NCBI GenBank assembly: GCA_963765295.1
Contig: CAVXVO010000003.1
Coordinates: 171,121-235,120 of the forward strand
Reading direction: 5' to 3'
Length of the DNA stretch: 64,000 nucleotides
Source of the DNA: PALSA-612 sp963765295
Lineage (GTDB): Bacteria > Actinomycetota > Thermoleophilia > Gaiellales > Gaiellaceae
Shown: in pieces, positions 53,134 through 60,346 of the stretch
Numbering within the stretch: the first letter of the stretch is position 1
How the letters are laid out: each line of letters opens with the position of its first letter
Position numbers and translations under genes: made by a program
Notes under the pieces: model-generated
What the model was told of the DNA's origin: nothing
Seen by the model: the letters and a program-made list of their open reading frames with translations, nothing else
Databases searched by the model: none

Positions 53134-53897
53134 TACCGACCCGCCGTCGAGAGCAGATCGCGCGTCTCCTCCTCGTGGAAGAAGCGCGTGACGTAGACGG
53201 CGAGCAGGCAGAAGAAGAGCGCGGCCTCCTCCACCGTCATCGCGACCCCGGCGATGCGCTGGTCCTGGAGCGCGTCGATGCCCCAGAGTCGCGGCGCGTG
53301 CTCGTAGAAGGGGTAGATCGGGCGGCCGAGCAGCGACACGACGAGGCCGAACGGGGACGCGAACACGAACGCCGCCGCCAGGTACACGGCCTTGCCGCCG
53401 CTTCCGAGTCGTCGCGGCGCGTCCTGGAAGACGGGCCACCAGAGCACGATCCCGGCGACGAGGTAGCACAGATGCTCGAGGTGGAGCAGGGAGCGCGGGT
53501 GCTCCAGTGCGGCGTCGTACACCCAGGGCAGGTGCCAGACGGTGTAGGTGCCGAGCCAGAGCCCGAGCGCGACGGGAGGGAACGTGACGGCGCGCGCCCC
53601 CGGCGCCCGCGCGAGGAAGGCGCCGAGCGCAGGCGGGATACCGAGCACGAGCAGGGCCGGCGCCCACTCGGCGATGGCGATGTTCTGCAGCAGATGGGCC
53701 GAGAGGAGATAGTGGTTCGCGATCGTCGCGAGCGGTGTCACCCGGGTGAAGAAGACGACCGCGACGCCGGCGGCGAAGCACAGAACCCGCCAGCGCGGCG
53801 CCGGAAAGACCCGCGTCCCCGCGGCGTAGAGGACGATCAGCCCGGCCGCGGTGACGAATCCGTCGGGGTCGAGGCTCCAGTCGGACGGCGCCACCAC
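53133..53897 (-). CDS. ctaG: Cytochrome c oxidase assembly factor CtaG (caa3 type)
   Basis: 254 residues with seven hydrophobic segments. The caa3_CtaG pattern is clear: FFTRVTPLATIANHYLLSAHLLQNI, GLWLGTYTVWHLPWVYDAAL, LLHLEHLCYLVAGIVLWWPV, and IDALQDQRIAGVAMTVEEA. The conserved His residues in HLLQ, WHLP and HLEH are candidates for copper/haem handling. The GTG start at 53897 lies seven bases after TAGCGT (53910-53905), predicting a leaderless mRNA. No oxidase subunit genes are nearby. Confidence 0.88.
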   Translation of the reverse strand: MVAPSDWSLDPDGFVTAAGLIVLYAAGTRVFPAPRWRVLCFAAGVAVVFFTRVTPLATIANHYLLSAHLLQNIAIAEWAPALLVLGIPPALGAFLARAPGARAVTFPPVALGLWLGTYTVWHLPWVYDAALEHPRSLLHLEHLCYLVAGIVLWWPVFQDAPRRLGSGGKAVYLAAAFVFASPFGLVVSLLGRPIYPFYEHAPRLWGIDALQDQRIAGVAMTVEEAALFFCLLAVYVTRFFHEEETRDLLSTAGR

Positions 53898-53937
53898 CCT
53901 CGGTACGCTACTCCGGCGGCGCCGAGACGCCGCCCGC

Positions 53938-54008
53938 GCGGGCGTAGCTCAATGGTAGAGCCCCAGCCTTCCAAGCTGGTCATGTGGGTTCGATTCCCAT
54001 CGCCCGCT
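53938..54008 (+). tRNA. tRNA-Gly (anticodon TCC), probable integration site
   Basis: A 71-nt cloverleaf: acceptor GCGGGCG/CGCCCGC, anticodon arm CCAGC-loop CTTCCAA-GCTGG (TCC, codon GGA), T arm TGGG-TTCGATT-CCCA, discriminator T. No CCA is encoded. A tyrosine integrase gene ends 9 bp beyond its 3' end, the classical layout of an attL junction. The tRNA itself is intact. Confidence 0.95.
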
Positions 54009-54016
54009 CTCAAAAA

Positions 54017-55204
54017 TCAGTCGGGAGAGCCTCCCGGTGCTACCAGGGTGCTACCAGGAGGGCTCGGGAAAGCGGCGGATAGCGCATCTCTGATCTGGCT
54101 CTCTGTACCTGGGATCGGGTGGGTATAGCCCTCGTGCGTGCGCTCGTCCGAATGCCCCACGAGCTGCTTCGTTACGGCGGTCGAAAGCTTTTGATTCCGT
54201 ATGTGGCTGATGTAGAAGCGTCTGAGATCGTGGAAGTCGAGGTCGCTCAGACCCGCTGCCTCTCGGGTCTTGGCCCACGGCCCGCTGGTGAAGTACGACG
54301 CGGCCCAGTACCCGCCCTTGACCGCAGGGAAGACCAGATCGTGCGGATTCGGCCTGTCATCGACCTGAAGCCGGACATACTGAGCTCGCAGAGCGTCAGC
54401 GACCTGCGCGGCGATAGGCACGCTACGCATCCCAGCGGCAGTCTTTGTCGCTCCGACTAGCTCGCCTCGGTAGTACTCCTCGCGGATCGTGAGCGTCTCA
54501 TGGCCCTCGGTCAGTTCAACACTCGGCCATCTGAGTGCGAAGATCTCCGATTGGCGTGCGCCCGTGAAGGCAGAAACCAGGATCAGACACGCTGTGTGAG
54601 GGTCTGGGGCATGCTCGATCAACGACCAGACCTCAGCGAGGGTCAAGATCACCGGCTCTCGGCTGCTCCTTGCGGGAACTCGCTCAACATCGTGTAGCGG
54701 GTTAAAGCGGATGTAGCCGTGCTTGCGGGCCATGTCGAGCACGCTGCTCAGCGTGTTGACGATGCGGAGGACGCTCCAGTTCGACTGTGAGTTGCAGAGG
54801 TCGTCGTGGAAGCGCTGCGCTGCGGCGAGGTCGATTCGTTCAAGCCGCGATTCTCCAAAGATCGGGCGGATGTGAAGCCGGAGGTCGCGCTTGTACTGCC
54901 TCAGCGTGCTGCTCCGCAGTTTCTCCTGTCCGACACGCGCTTCCTGACGCGGAAGCCAAACGTCATCGATGAACTGGGCTAGCTTCTTCGGTTTTAGGGG
55001 CGCTGGGCCTCCGAGCCTGGCGGTCAAGCGCTGTTCGGCTAGACGCTCTTGAGCTGCAGCGAGACTGGGAAATCCTGATTCCCAGATCTTTCTTCCACCG
55101 AGCCTGTAGGTGATGTCGTAGACGCGGCCTGACGGAAGGTCGCGGCTGTAGACGCCTTCGTACCGGGTCTTGAAACGCTTAGCGCGAGCCATAGGGACCA
55201 CCAT
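54017..55204 (-). CDS. Tyrosine recombinase (phage-type integrase)
   Basis: 395 residues. An AP2-like DNA-binding head (RYEGVYSRDLPSGRVYDITY), a core-binding SAM-like domain, and a catalytic domain with FTGARQSEIFALRW (first Arg), DLDFHDLRRFYISHIRN (H-x-x-R box) and GHSDERTHEGYTHP (nucleophile Tyr in the last motif). ATG 55204 or ATG 55192 are possible starts. Its 3' end faces the tRNA-Gly gene, so the att site should be the tRNA 3' half. Base composition falls from this gene rightwards. Confidence 0.92.
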   Translation of the reverse strand: MVVPMARAKRFKTRYEGVYSRDLPSGRVYDITYRLGGRKIWESGFPSLAAAQERLAEQRLTARLGGPAPLKPKKLAQFIDDVWLPRQEARVGQEKLRSSTLRQYKRDLRLHIRPIFGESRLERIDLAAAQRFHDDLCNSQSNWSVLRIVNTLSSVLDMARKHGYIRFNPLHDVERVPARSSREPVILTLAEVWSLIEHAPDPHTACLILVSAFTGARQSEIFALRWPSVELTEGHETLTIREEYYRGELVGATKTAAGMRSVPIAAQVADALRAQYVRLQVDDRPNPHDLVFPAVKGGYWAASYFTSGPWAKTREAAGLSDLDFHDLRRFYISHIRNQKLSTAVTKQLVGHSDERTHEGYTHPIPGTESQIRDALSAAFPSPPGSTLVAPGGSPD

Positions 55205-55721
55205 AGAACTGCTGGAGGTACATCTGAGGGGCCGAGGCGGGAATCAGCCAGTGAGAGTTTGCCTTTGCGGGATCCTTGCGTCGAGCACCTGGGATAGCAC
55301 CTTGGGCGAGCAACTTGCGAGCTGCGCCCTCGCTCTGCCCCAAGGCGTCAGCCAGCTGGGCGACCGAGATCGTGTCATGAACATCGGAGCACTCAAGCCG
55401 GTCTACGACCGCTTCAGTAGGCGCGGGCGCTTCCGCATCCCCCTCAAGCGTATTGCGGATCAGTTCCCCAAGCCCGAGTAGCTGGTCTGACGGCAGTGAG
55501 ACCTGAAGGTGAAGCGTGAGCGTCTGAACCCGAGGGACTACGGAGATGTCGATGCTGTCGGCATCCCGATCGCCACCAGTACCGCTCTCGACTTTGGCCG
55601 CGCCGTTTAGAACGCTCCTGTCAAGAACCGCACCGGAACTCATGACCGACATCTCTATGTCGCCCTCGGTCGCTGCACGCGCCGGTTCGCTGGTGACCTC
55701 ACGGACTGCAAGGCGTTGCAC
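55179..55721 (-). CDS. Excisionase-like protein with MerR-type helix-turn-helix at the C-terminus
   Basis: 180 residues. The last 60 carry a winged-helix/AlpA-like DNA-binding motif: ISVAQLADALGQSEGAARKL, LAQGAIPGARRKDPAKA, NSHWLIPAS. The long N-terminal part is not recognised (LTLHLQVSLPSDQLLGLGEL). It overlaps the integrase start by 26 nt and sits just upstream of it, the usual xis-int order. A later start at MSVMSSG, trimming the first 23 residues, is possible. Confidence 0.65.
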   Translation of the reverse strand: MQRLAVREVTSEPARAATEGDIEMSVMSSGAVLDRSVLNGAAKVESGTGGDRDADSIDISVVPRVQTLTLHLQVSLPSDQLLGLGELIRNTLEGDAEAPAPTEAVVDRLECSDVHDTISVAQLADALGQSEGAARKLLAQGAIPGARRKDPAKANSHWLIPASAPQMYLQQFYGGPYGSR

Positions 55722-55900
55722 CCCGTGCAGAAGGCGACTTTGCTGCCGTTAGGTTTGACTGCGACGTCTTCGCCCATCTGAACGTGGCGGCAGTCTCTGT
55801 GCTGTGGTGCTTCCCAAGTGAATCGTGGTGTTCTATGGCTCTGACTACTTTTGTGGCATTCCGTCCCGCTGGTGCTTCGTGGTTGGAGCGTCGTGCTCAT
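55655..55900 (-). CDS. Small Cys/His-containing protein in the integrated element
   Basis: 81 residues. A GAGG ribosome site lies six bases before ATG 55900. Cysteine/histidine spacings (TECHKSSQSHR, HRDCRHVQMG, FCTGCNALQ) suggest a metal-binding knuckle. The 3' end overlaps the excisionase gene by 67 nt on the same strand in another frame. It is visibly lower in GC than its surroundings. Function unknown. Confidence 0.45.
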   Translation of the reverse strand: MSTTLQPRSTSGTECHKSSQSHRTPRFTWEAPQHRDCRHVQMGEDVAVKPNGSKVAFCTGCNALQSVRSPANRRVQRPRAT

Positions 55901-56238
55901 TACTTACCTCACTTGTCTATCGTCTTCGCACCTCCTTGTGAGAGTGACGGTGATGGCTGTTTGGTATTCTTGAACTATAGCAGACGGTGATGGAGCTGCT
56001 CGCCAACTCGGTGGATACTCCAAACGGGCAGCCAATTCCGTTGCTCGTGATGTCGAGCCGTGAGGCCAGTGACGATCAAGTTATGGTCTCGGTGGCGGCT
56101 AGCTCCCACCTCGGTTGATATCATGAGTCAACCATGTTAGTGCGGCGTTCATCGGTGGATCACATTTGCTGGATCTGGAGTGTCTCTTGTGGGCGGGCGC
56201 GTGGTGTACGGTCGGCGTGATGGCGGCGGCGGGGGTTT
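55901..56238. other. Non-coding gap in the integrated element with operator-like inverted repeat
   Basis: A low-GC stretch of about 338 bp with no long reading frame. It contains GGTTGA-N9-TCAACC (56113-56133), a 6-bp-arm inverted repeat suited to a repressor dimer, and sits between divergent genes (55900 minus and 56239 plus). It is likely the control region of the element. Confidence 0.4.
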
Positions 56239-56757
56239 ATGTCTGAGCTGTTCCGCAGATTTGAGGCATTAAAGCGCGATGTGGTGCGCGACGAGAGCGG
56301 TCAGGTCAAACGGCATGGGCGGAACCCGAGTCGAGCGTACTTTGACTCGGCATATGCCGCAGGCGTTTGCAGGAGCAATTGGAATGCGCTGTGGAATTCC
56401 AAGCCGGTCGGAAGGATTGATTACTCGCCGTCGCAAGAGTTGCAGGAGACGGTGGGAGTCGTGGAGTTAGATGATTGGGCGAAGCGCCACAAGACGTGTT
56501 GTAGAAAGGCGTCTCGTCGTATCAGTGCTCTCTTGTGGGTGGGTCGGGTCAACAGTGCCTGGGCAGAGGCCCGGAATCTACTCGACGGTCGGCGAACGAA
56601 GGTCGCGGAGGCGCTGAAAGGGGCGAGAGCTGAGGACTGGCCTTCGACTCCGTTTGACGGGTGTCTTGCTGACCTCGACGAGATTCGACGAGCCGTCTTC
56701 GAAGAAAGCGGTATTGAGCCAGTTCAGGCACCTGTCAGCTTCCGTCTGGAGCGATGA
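56239..56757 (+). CDS. Hypothetical protein of the integrated element
   Basis: 172 residues, ATG 56239 (MSELFRRFEALKRDVVRDES). It is Arg/Trp-rich with several short helices; a central motif KTCCRKASRRISALLWVGRV and a C-terminal CLADLDEIRRAVFEESG. There is no homology I recognise and no signal or membrane segment. GC content is lower than in the host genes, consistent with acquisition. It could be a replication or control protein; nothing in the sequence decides this. Confidence 0.45.
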   Translation: MSELFRRFEALKRDVVRDESGQVKRHGRNPSRAYFDSAYAAGVCRSNWNALWNSKPVGRIDYSPSQELQETVGVVELDDWAKRHKTCCRKASRRISALLWVGRVNSAWAEARNLLDGRRTKVAEALKGARAEDWPSTPFDGCLADLDEIRRAVFEESGIEPVQAPVSFRLER

Positions 56758-56813
56758 CGCTTGGCCACCACCAGCGTTCGTGAGAGCAGCACCTTCGAAG
56801 CCGATGGAGCGAG

Positions 56814-57392
56814 TTGTTGGCCGATGAGTTGGTGTATCTCGACCCGCCAGAGCCGGAGTTTGACTGGATGGCTGACGAGGTGGAACGAGCAGAACGGGAA
56901 AGGGCGAGACGGCATGCAGAGATAGGTATGAGGAGATGCCTCTACCTGTACCAGGACAGCGACCCGATCATGGCCTACGTGAGGATGAAGACGAAGTTCA
57001 ACAGCCCGTGTTCGTCATGCGGCGATGCCATCCCGGAGGGCAGGTTTGTCTGGTGGAACCCGAAGCACAAGCAGGGCATCAGGTGTGCTGCCTGTACACC
57101 GACCGAGCGGGACTACAAAACGGATGAACTCATGGCTTGGATCGACAGTCTCCCTGACGAGGAGCTAGCGGAGCTGATGGGAGAGCCAGATGAGAGGTCG
57201 GAGGAAGAGCTTGCACGAGACATCCTTGAGACCAAGCTCGATAACGCTCGTGGAAACATCGAGAGACGCTACCGGCTGACAGACGAGGAGAAGTCAGAAC
57301 TCAACCGTGCTGTTGCTTTCATGCTGTGTGGAGTCGTGGCCTGGGATGAGGATGTAGAGCAAGACTCTGGAGAGGCAGGATCTCTTAGATAA
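56814..57392 (+). CDS. Hypothetical protein with zinc-finger-like centre, integrated element
   Basis: 192 residues from TTG 56814. Acidic and basic helices flank a central C-x2-C ... C-x2-C module: FNSPCSSCGDAIPEGRFVWW then GIRCAACTPTERDYKTDE. The spacing of about 23 residues between pairs fits a small treble-clef or ribbon that binds one zinc. The C-terminal half is coiled-coil-like (EEELARDILETKLDNARGNI). It reads well as a phage or plasmid DNA-binding accessory. Function unknown. Confidence 0.5.
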   Translation: MLADELVYLDPPEPEFDWMADEVERAERERARRHAEIGMRRCLYLYQDSDPIMAYVRMKTKFNSPCSSCGDAIPEGRFVWWNPKHKQGIRCAACTPTERDYKTDELMAWIDSLPDEELAELMGEPDERSEEELARDILETKLDNARGNIERRYRLTDEEKSELNRAVAFMLCGVVAWDEDVEQDSGEAGSLR

Positions 57393-57445
57393 CAGTGAAG
57401 GGGACGGGGATGGGAGCGGCCAAGATATATCTCGTTCAAACATTC

Positions 57446-57493
57446 CCCTACATAGTAGGGACGGTCTGAATGCCCGAAACCTAACAGACCGTC
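57446..57493 (+). promoter_or_regulatory. Two adjacent palindromes upstream of the sigma-like gene
   Basis: CCCTAC-ATA-GTAGGG (57446-57460) is directly joined to GACGGTCTG (57460-57468), whose complement CAGACCGTC lies at 57485-57493 (9-bp arms, 16-nt spacer). The arrangement could be an operator or a folded leader controlling the gene at 57547. Confidence 0.45.
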
Positions 57494-57546
57494 AAGAACT
57501 TTTTACAATCCCGTTCGAGCACGTCCTCCATGACCTTGATCCGATC

Positions 57547-57891
57547 ATGAACGGGTGCCTCTACGAGATCGGCCGGATCAGTGGTCGAGCGCCGCATGTC
57601 CACGCCGACGATCTCTTGTCCGTAGGGCAAACCGCGGTCTGGCAGTCGATCGACAGCTTCGAAGGACGGGACGGGGCCCCGTTCGGAGCCTTTGCCGAGA
57701 TCGTGGCCCGAAACGCCATGAGGGACTATGTGCGAAAAGAGATTCGAGCAGACGTGCCGGTCGAAGACATAACAGAGCCTGCAGGGTGGATCGACCCTAC
57801 CGACGCCTGGGTTGCTTGGATTGACTTCAAGGATGCGCTCCCAAAGACGACGACGCGGCTGAATGTCGTTCCGTCGATCTGCCAGCCGTAG
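57547..57891 (+). CDS. Sigma-70 region-2-like protein, truncated
   Basis: 114 residues from ATG 57547. It matches region 2 only: DDLLSVGQTAVWQSIDSFEG, RDGAPFGAFAEIVARNAMRD, YVRKEI, i.e. the D-D-L-x-x-x-G and F-x-x-A-x-x-x-I-R-x-x-M-x-D-Y-x-R framework. Region 4 is missing: after PTDAWVAWIDFKDALPK the sequence changes character and stops. The frame is open without a canonical start for about 190 bp upstream. I read it as the remnant of a sigma-like gene cut off at the right boundary of the integrated region, or a short regulatory fragment. Confidence 0.5.
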   Translation: MNGCLYEIGRISGRAPHVHADDLLSVGQTAVWQSIDSFEGRDGAPFGAFAEIVARNAMRDYVRKEIRADVPVEDITEPAGWIDPTDAWVAWIDFKDALPKTTTRLNVVPSICQP

Positions 57892-58358
57892 CAGCCGGGT
57901 GCCTGTAGTCGGGTGTACGAGGGCCACAGGCGACCCGACCAAGGCGGTGACGAATACGCTCCTGGTCGGTTGAGACGAAGTTCGCTCGCCGGCTGCGTTC
58001 CGTCTCCGAAGCGAACGATGTGCGTACCGTCGAGTTGCCGTCCTCGGATCAGTACCGGGCCGCGATAGGTTCGCACCCCAGCCCAGAGCACCTTGTTGCC
58101 GCCCCAGACTGATCCCCATTCCGGTCGGAGCGCGAACGTGAAGCCTGCTGCCCAGCCGACCGGGTAGACCGGGCCATTTCCTTGACCGGGTGCTAACAGC
58201 GGCGTGACTACGTGGGCTGGTGTTACCGGACATGGTGATCCAGGGGCGAGATGTGGAATGTGCAACGGTCTGTGCAACTTCGCCCACGGATCGGAGGCAG
58301 TCGCGGCAGGTGCTACGGCTGCGGCCAAGACCACGAGTGCCGCCGCGATCAACTTCAC
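57726..58358 (-). CDS. Exported protein of unknown function, 3' end replaced at a junction
   Basis: 210 residues with signal peptide MKLIAAALVVLAAAVAPAAT. The mature part GWAAGFTFALRPEWGSVWGG, HIVRFGDG and WPSYTRLQAPGCYGWQIDGT resembles small secreted actinobacterial proteins that normally stop soon after the last strand (TTFSRVVVFG). Here the frame continues about 35 residues (ASLKSIQATQASVGSIHPAG) antisense to the sigma fragment. This suggests that the natural stop was lost at a junction near 57840. Function unknown. Confidence 0.5.
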   Translation of the reverse strand: MKLIAAALVVLAAAVAPAATASDPWAKLHRPLHIPHLAPGSPCPVTPAHVVTPLLAPGQGNGPVYPVGWAAGFTFALRPEWGSVWGGNKVLWAGVRTYRGPVLIRGRQLDGTHIVRFGDGTQPASELRLNRPGAYSSPPWSGRLWPSYTRLQAPGCYGWQIDGTTFSRVVVFGSASLKSIQATQASVGSIHPAGSVMSSTGTSARISFRT

Positions 58359-58466
58359 CTCTGTGAAAGCTTGCCACTCCCCTTGCTAGCCGTCCACACC
58401 GTGGCGAGTAGCGCTGTGCTTGTGAGTTGGGTTTCGGAACTGGTCGGCAGGGTCCGGACATAGAGC

Positions 58467-59084
58467 ATGCAGGTGGAGCTGTCGGCTGAGACGGTGTTGG
58501 ACGACGATGTGTTGTGGGGTCGTGTGCGGCAAGGGGACGCGGACGCTCTCGCGGCCTTGTTTCGCCGCCATGCGGGTGTGATTTACAACTATTGCTTCCG
58601 GCGTCTGGGTGATTGGGGCGCCGCCGAGGACATGGTCTCGATCGTGTTTCTCGAGGCGTGGCGGAGACGCGATGCCGACGTTCGGCCTGGGAAGGTCTTG
58701 CCCTGGTTGTACGGGATCGCGACGAACGTGGTGCGCAATCGCAGGCGCTCGGAGCGACGGTACGCGGCTGCTCTTCGCCGGTTGCCTCCCGACGGTCCGG
58801 CGCCTGATCCTGCGGACGATGTCGTGGCGCGCGCTGACGATGAGCGCCGGATGAAGCGGCTGCTCGCGCGGGTTGCCGAGCTTCCGCAGCGAGAGCAGGA
58901 TGTGTTCGCGCTTTGCGTTTGGTCGGAGCTCAGCTACGAGGACGCGGCCTCGGCCCTTGGTCTTCCTATCGGCACGGTCCGCTCGCGGCTCTCTAGAGCA
59001 CGCAGCCGACTGCGGGAACTCGACGAGCCGACTGGACATGAACAAGGCACAGACCAGTGTGCGAAGGAGATGCCAGAACAATGA
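58467..59084 (+). CDS. ECF-type RNA polymerase sigma factor
   Basis: 205 residues. Region 2: LFRRHAGVIYNYCFRRLGDW, GAAEDMVSIVFLEAWRRR, VLPWLYGIATNVVRNRRRSE. Region 4: ELPQREQDVFALCVWSELSY, EDAASALGLPIGTVRSRLSR. GGAAC at 58436-58440, 18 bases, and CATAGA just upstream of the start look like an ECF promoter, so autoregulation is possible. It overlaps the next gene by ATGA. It heads the gene run that continues to the window end. Confidence 0.92.
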   Translation: MQVELSAETVLDDDVLWGRVRQGDADALAALFRRHAGVIYNYCFRRLGDWGAAEDMVSIVFLEAWRRRDADVRPGKVLPWLYGIATNVVRNRRRSERRYAAALRRLPPDGPAPDPADDVVARADDERRMKRLLARVAELPQREQDVFALCVWSELSYEDAASALGLPIGTVRSRLSRARSRLRELDEPTGHEQGTDQCAKEMPEQ

Positions 59085-59695
59085 CTGACGACTCGCTACC
59101 ACCCTTTCGAGAGCTGACATCCGAGAGACTCCAGGCCCGTGAGGAACACCTCCTCGACCAGATCCGCATCCAGCCACACCCACATCGACACTTCCCGCGG
59201 CTACTCCAACGCCGAGGGCGACTAATCGTCGCAGCCGCGATCGTGGTTTCGGCAGTCGTGGCGGCGCCGGCTCTTGCGTTCAGTACCACGGTGCGTGAAC
59301 TCGTAGGACTGCAGAAGACTTCACCGCCTCCCTTCCTCGTCGCGACGATCACGGGCGTGACCATCCACAAGCAGCATCCACCGGCCCTCTCCACGGTCAT
59401 GGTCACCTTCACGGTCGGTGAGCAAGGCAAGCGACCCGGCACCGGCGTCCCCTTCGGATCAGACTTTGAAATGCTCCTGGTCGGCAAGACCCCACCGACA
59501 CGCGGTAACGCTCCCGTCTTCATTAGGACGAACGGCTCGCACGGCCGCTACAGCGCCACGACCCTGCTGCCGCCTGGGGGAATCGGATTCATCCAAATCG
59601 GCGGCTGGGGGGACTTCCCCACGGCCACGCCGGACAGCGGAGCGGTGGACGGAGAGTTCTGGCTTCCGGTCAACCAGTTTCGACCCGGTGAATGA
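59081..59695 (+). CDS. Single-pass membrane protein coupled to the ECF factor, anti-sigma candidate
   Basis: 204 residues from ATG 59081 (MTDDSLPPFRELTSERLQ). A cytosolic head of about 48 residues, one helix (LIVAAAIVVSAVVAAPALAF), then an extracytoplasmic domain starting STTVRELVGLQK and rich in beta strands (MVTFTVGEQG, ATTLLPPGGIGFIQIGGWG). Order and overlap with the sigma gene, and the post-helix segment shared with the protein at 34381-35511, suggest both are anti-sigma-like. No zinc motif is seen. Confidence 0.6.
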   Translation: MTDDSLPPFRELTSERLQAREEHLLDQIRIQPHPHRHFPRLLQRRGRLIVAAAIVVSAVVAAPALAFSTTVRELVGLQKTSPPPFLVATITGVTIHKQHPPALSTVMVTFTVGEQGKRPGTGVPFGSDFEMLLVGKTPPTRGNAPVFIRTNGSHGRYSATTLLPPGGIGFIQIGGWGDFPTATPDSGAVDGEFWLPVNQFRPGE

Positions 59696-60249
59696 ACCTC
59701 GGCTGGCGACGCGGCGCGCGACAACGGTTGCGGGTTTTGCGACCCTAGTCGGGCTTGCCCTGCTGGCAGCAGCCGGCTGCGGCGGCGGTTCAACCAGTCC
59801 CGGAGTCGCGCGTATTTCGAGCACTAGCTCCAAGTCGGCCAGCCCGCAGTCGGTCGACCGCCGCGAACGCGCTCGTGTTCACGCACTGCATGCGATCGCA
59901 CGGGGTCCCGGAGTGGCCGGACCCGATCAACGGTCACATCGGATTCCTGGTCCATACGCCGATCGCGGCCGTTTTCGACACGCCGAGGGTTCAAGCCGCG
60001 TACCACCTGTGCGCAAACCGCATCTTCGGCCCCCCAACAATCACACCGCCGAGACAGCTTGCGGCAGCGGTGAAGTATTCCCAGTGCATGCGGTCCCATG
60101 GCGCCAGCGACTTCCCCGACCCCGACAAGACAGGCTTCATCACCCTCAAGAACTCCACCTATTACTACTCACCGTCGGTGCAGCGCGCCAACCAGGCGTG
60201 CAAGTCGCTCCGAACGAGAGGCGTTACCATCGGTTGGGGGGTCAACTGA
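59688..60249 (+). CDS. Secreted lipoprotein with repeated CMRSHG motif, one frameshift
   Basis: GTG 59688 (VNEPRLATRRATTVAGFATL) leads to a lipobox GLALLAAAGCGGG. The frame shifts near 59850 and continues ANALVFTHCMRSHGVPEWPD and, 60 residues later, YSQCMRSHGASDFPDPDKTG. The repeated C-M-R-x-H-G-x-x-x-x-P-D-P motif with two further cysteines is common in actinobacterial secreted proteins next to ABC efflux modules, of unknown function. The stop at 60249 is followed by about 100 nt before the adaptor gene. Confidence 0.65.
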
Positions 60250-60346
60250 TCGCAGAGCGAGGCTGCCGCGAGCTCGAGGTGGCCGGAATGCAGCGCGTCA
60301 GGGGCGACCTCGCCAGCCACGCGGCACAGCTCCTCGCTGAGGGCGC

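Noticed and set aside
52659..54128. 489-codon plus-strand frame running through the repeat region and CtaG
   Set aside because: It reads the two identical 132-bp blocks in different frames and runs antisense through CtaG and into the tRNA-Gly gene.
54017..57892. Complete prophage
   Set aside because: No capsid, terminase, portal or lysis genes; only integrase, xis-like and small unknown proteins in about 3.9 kb.
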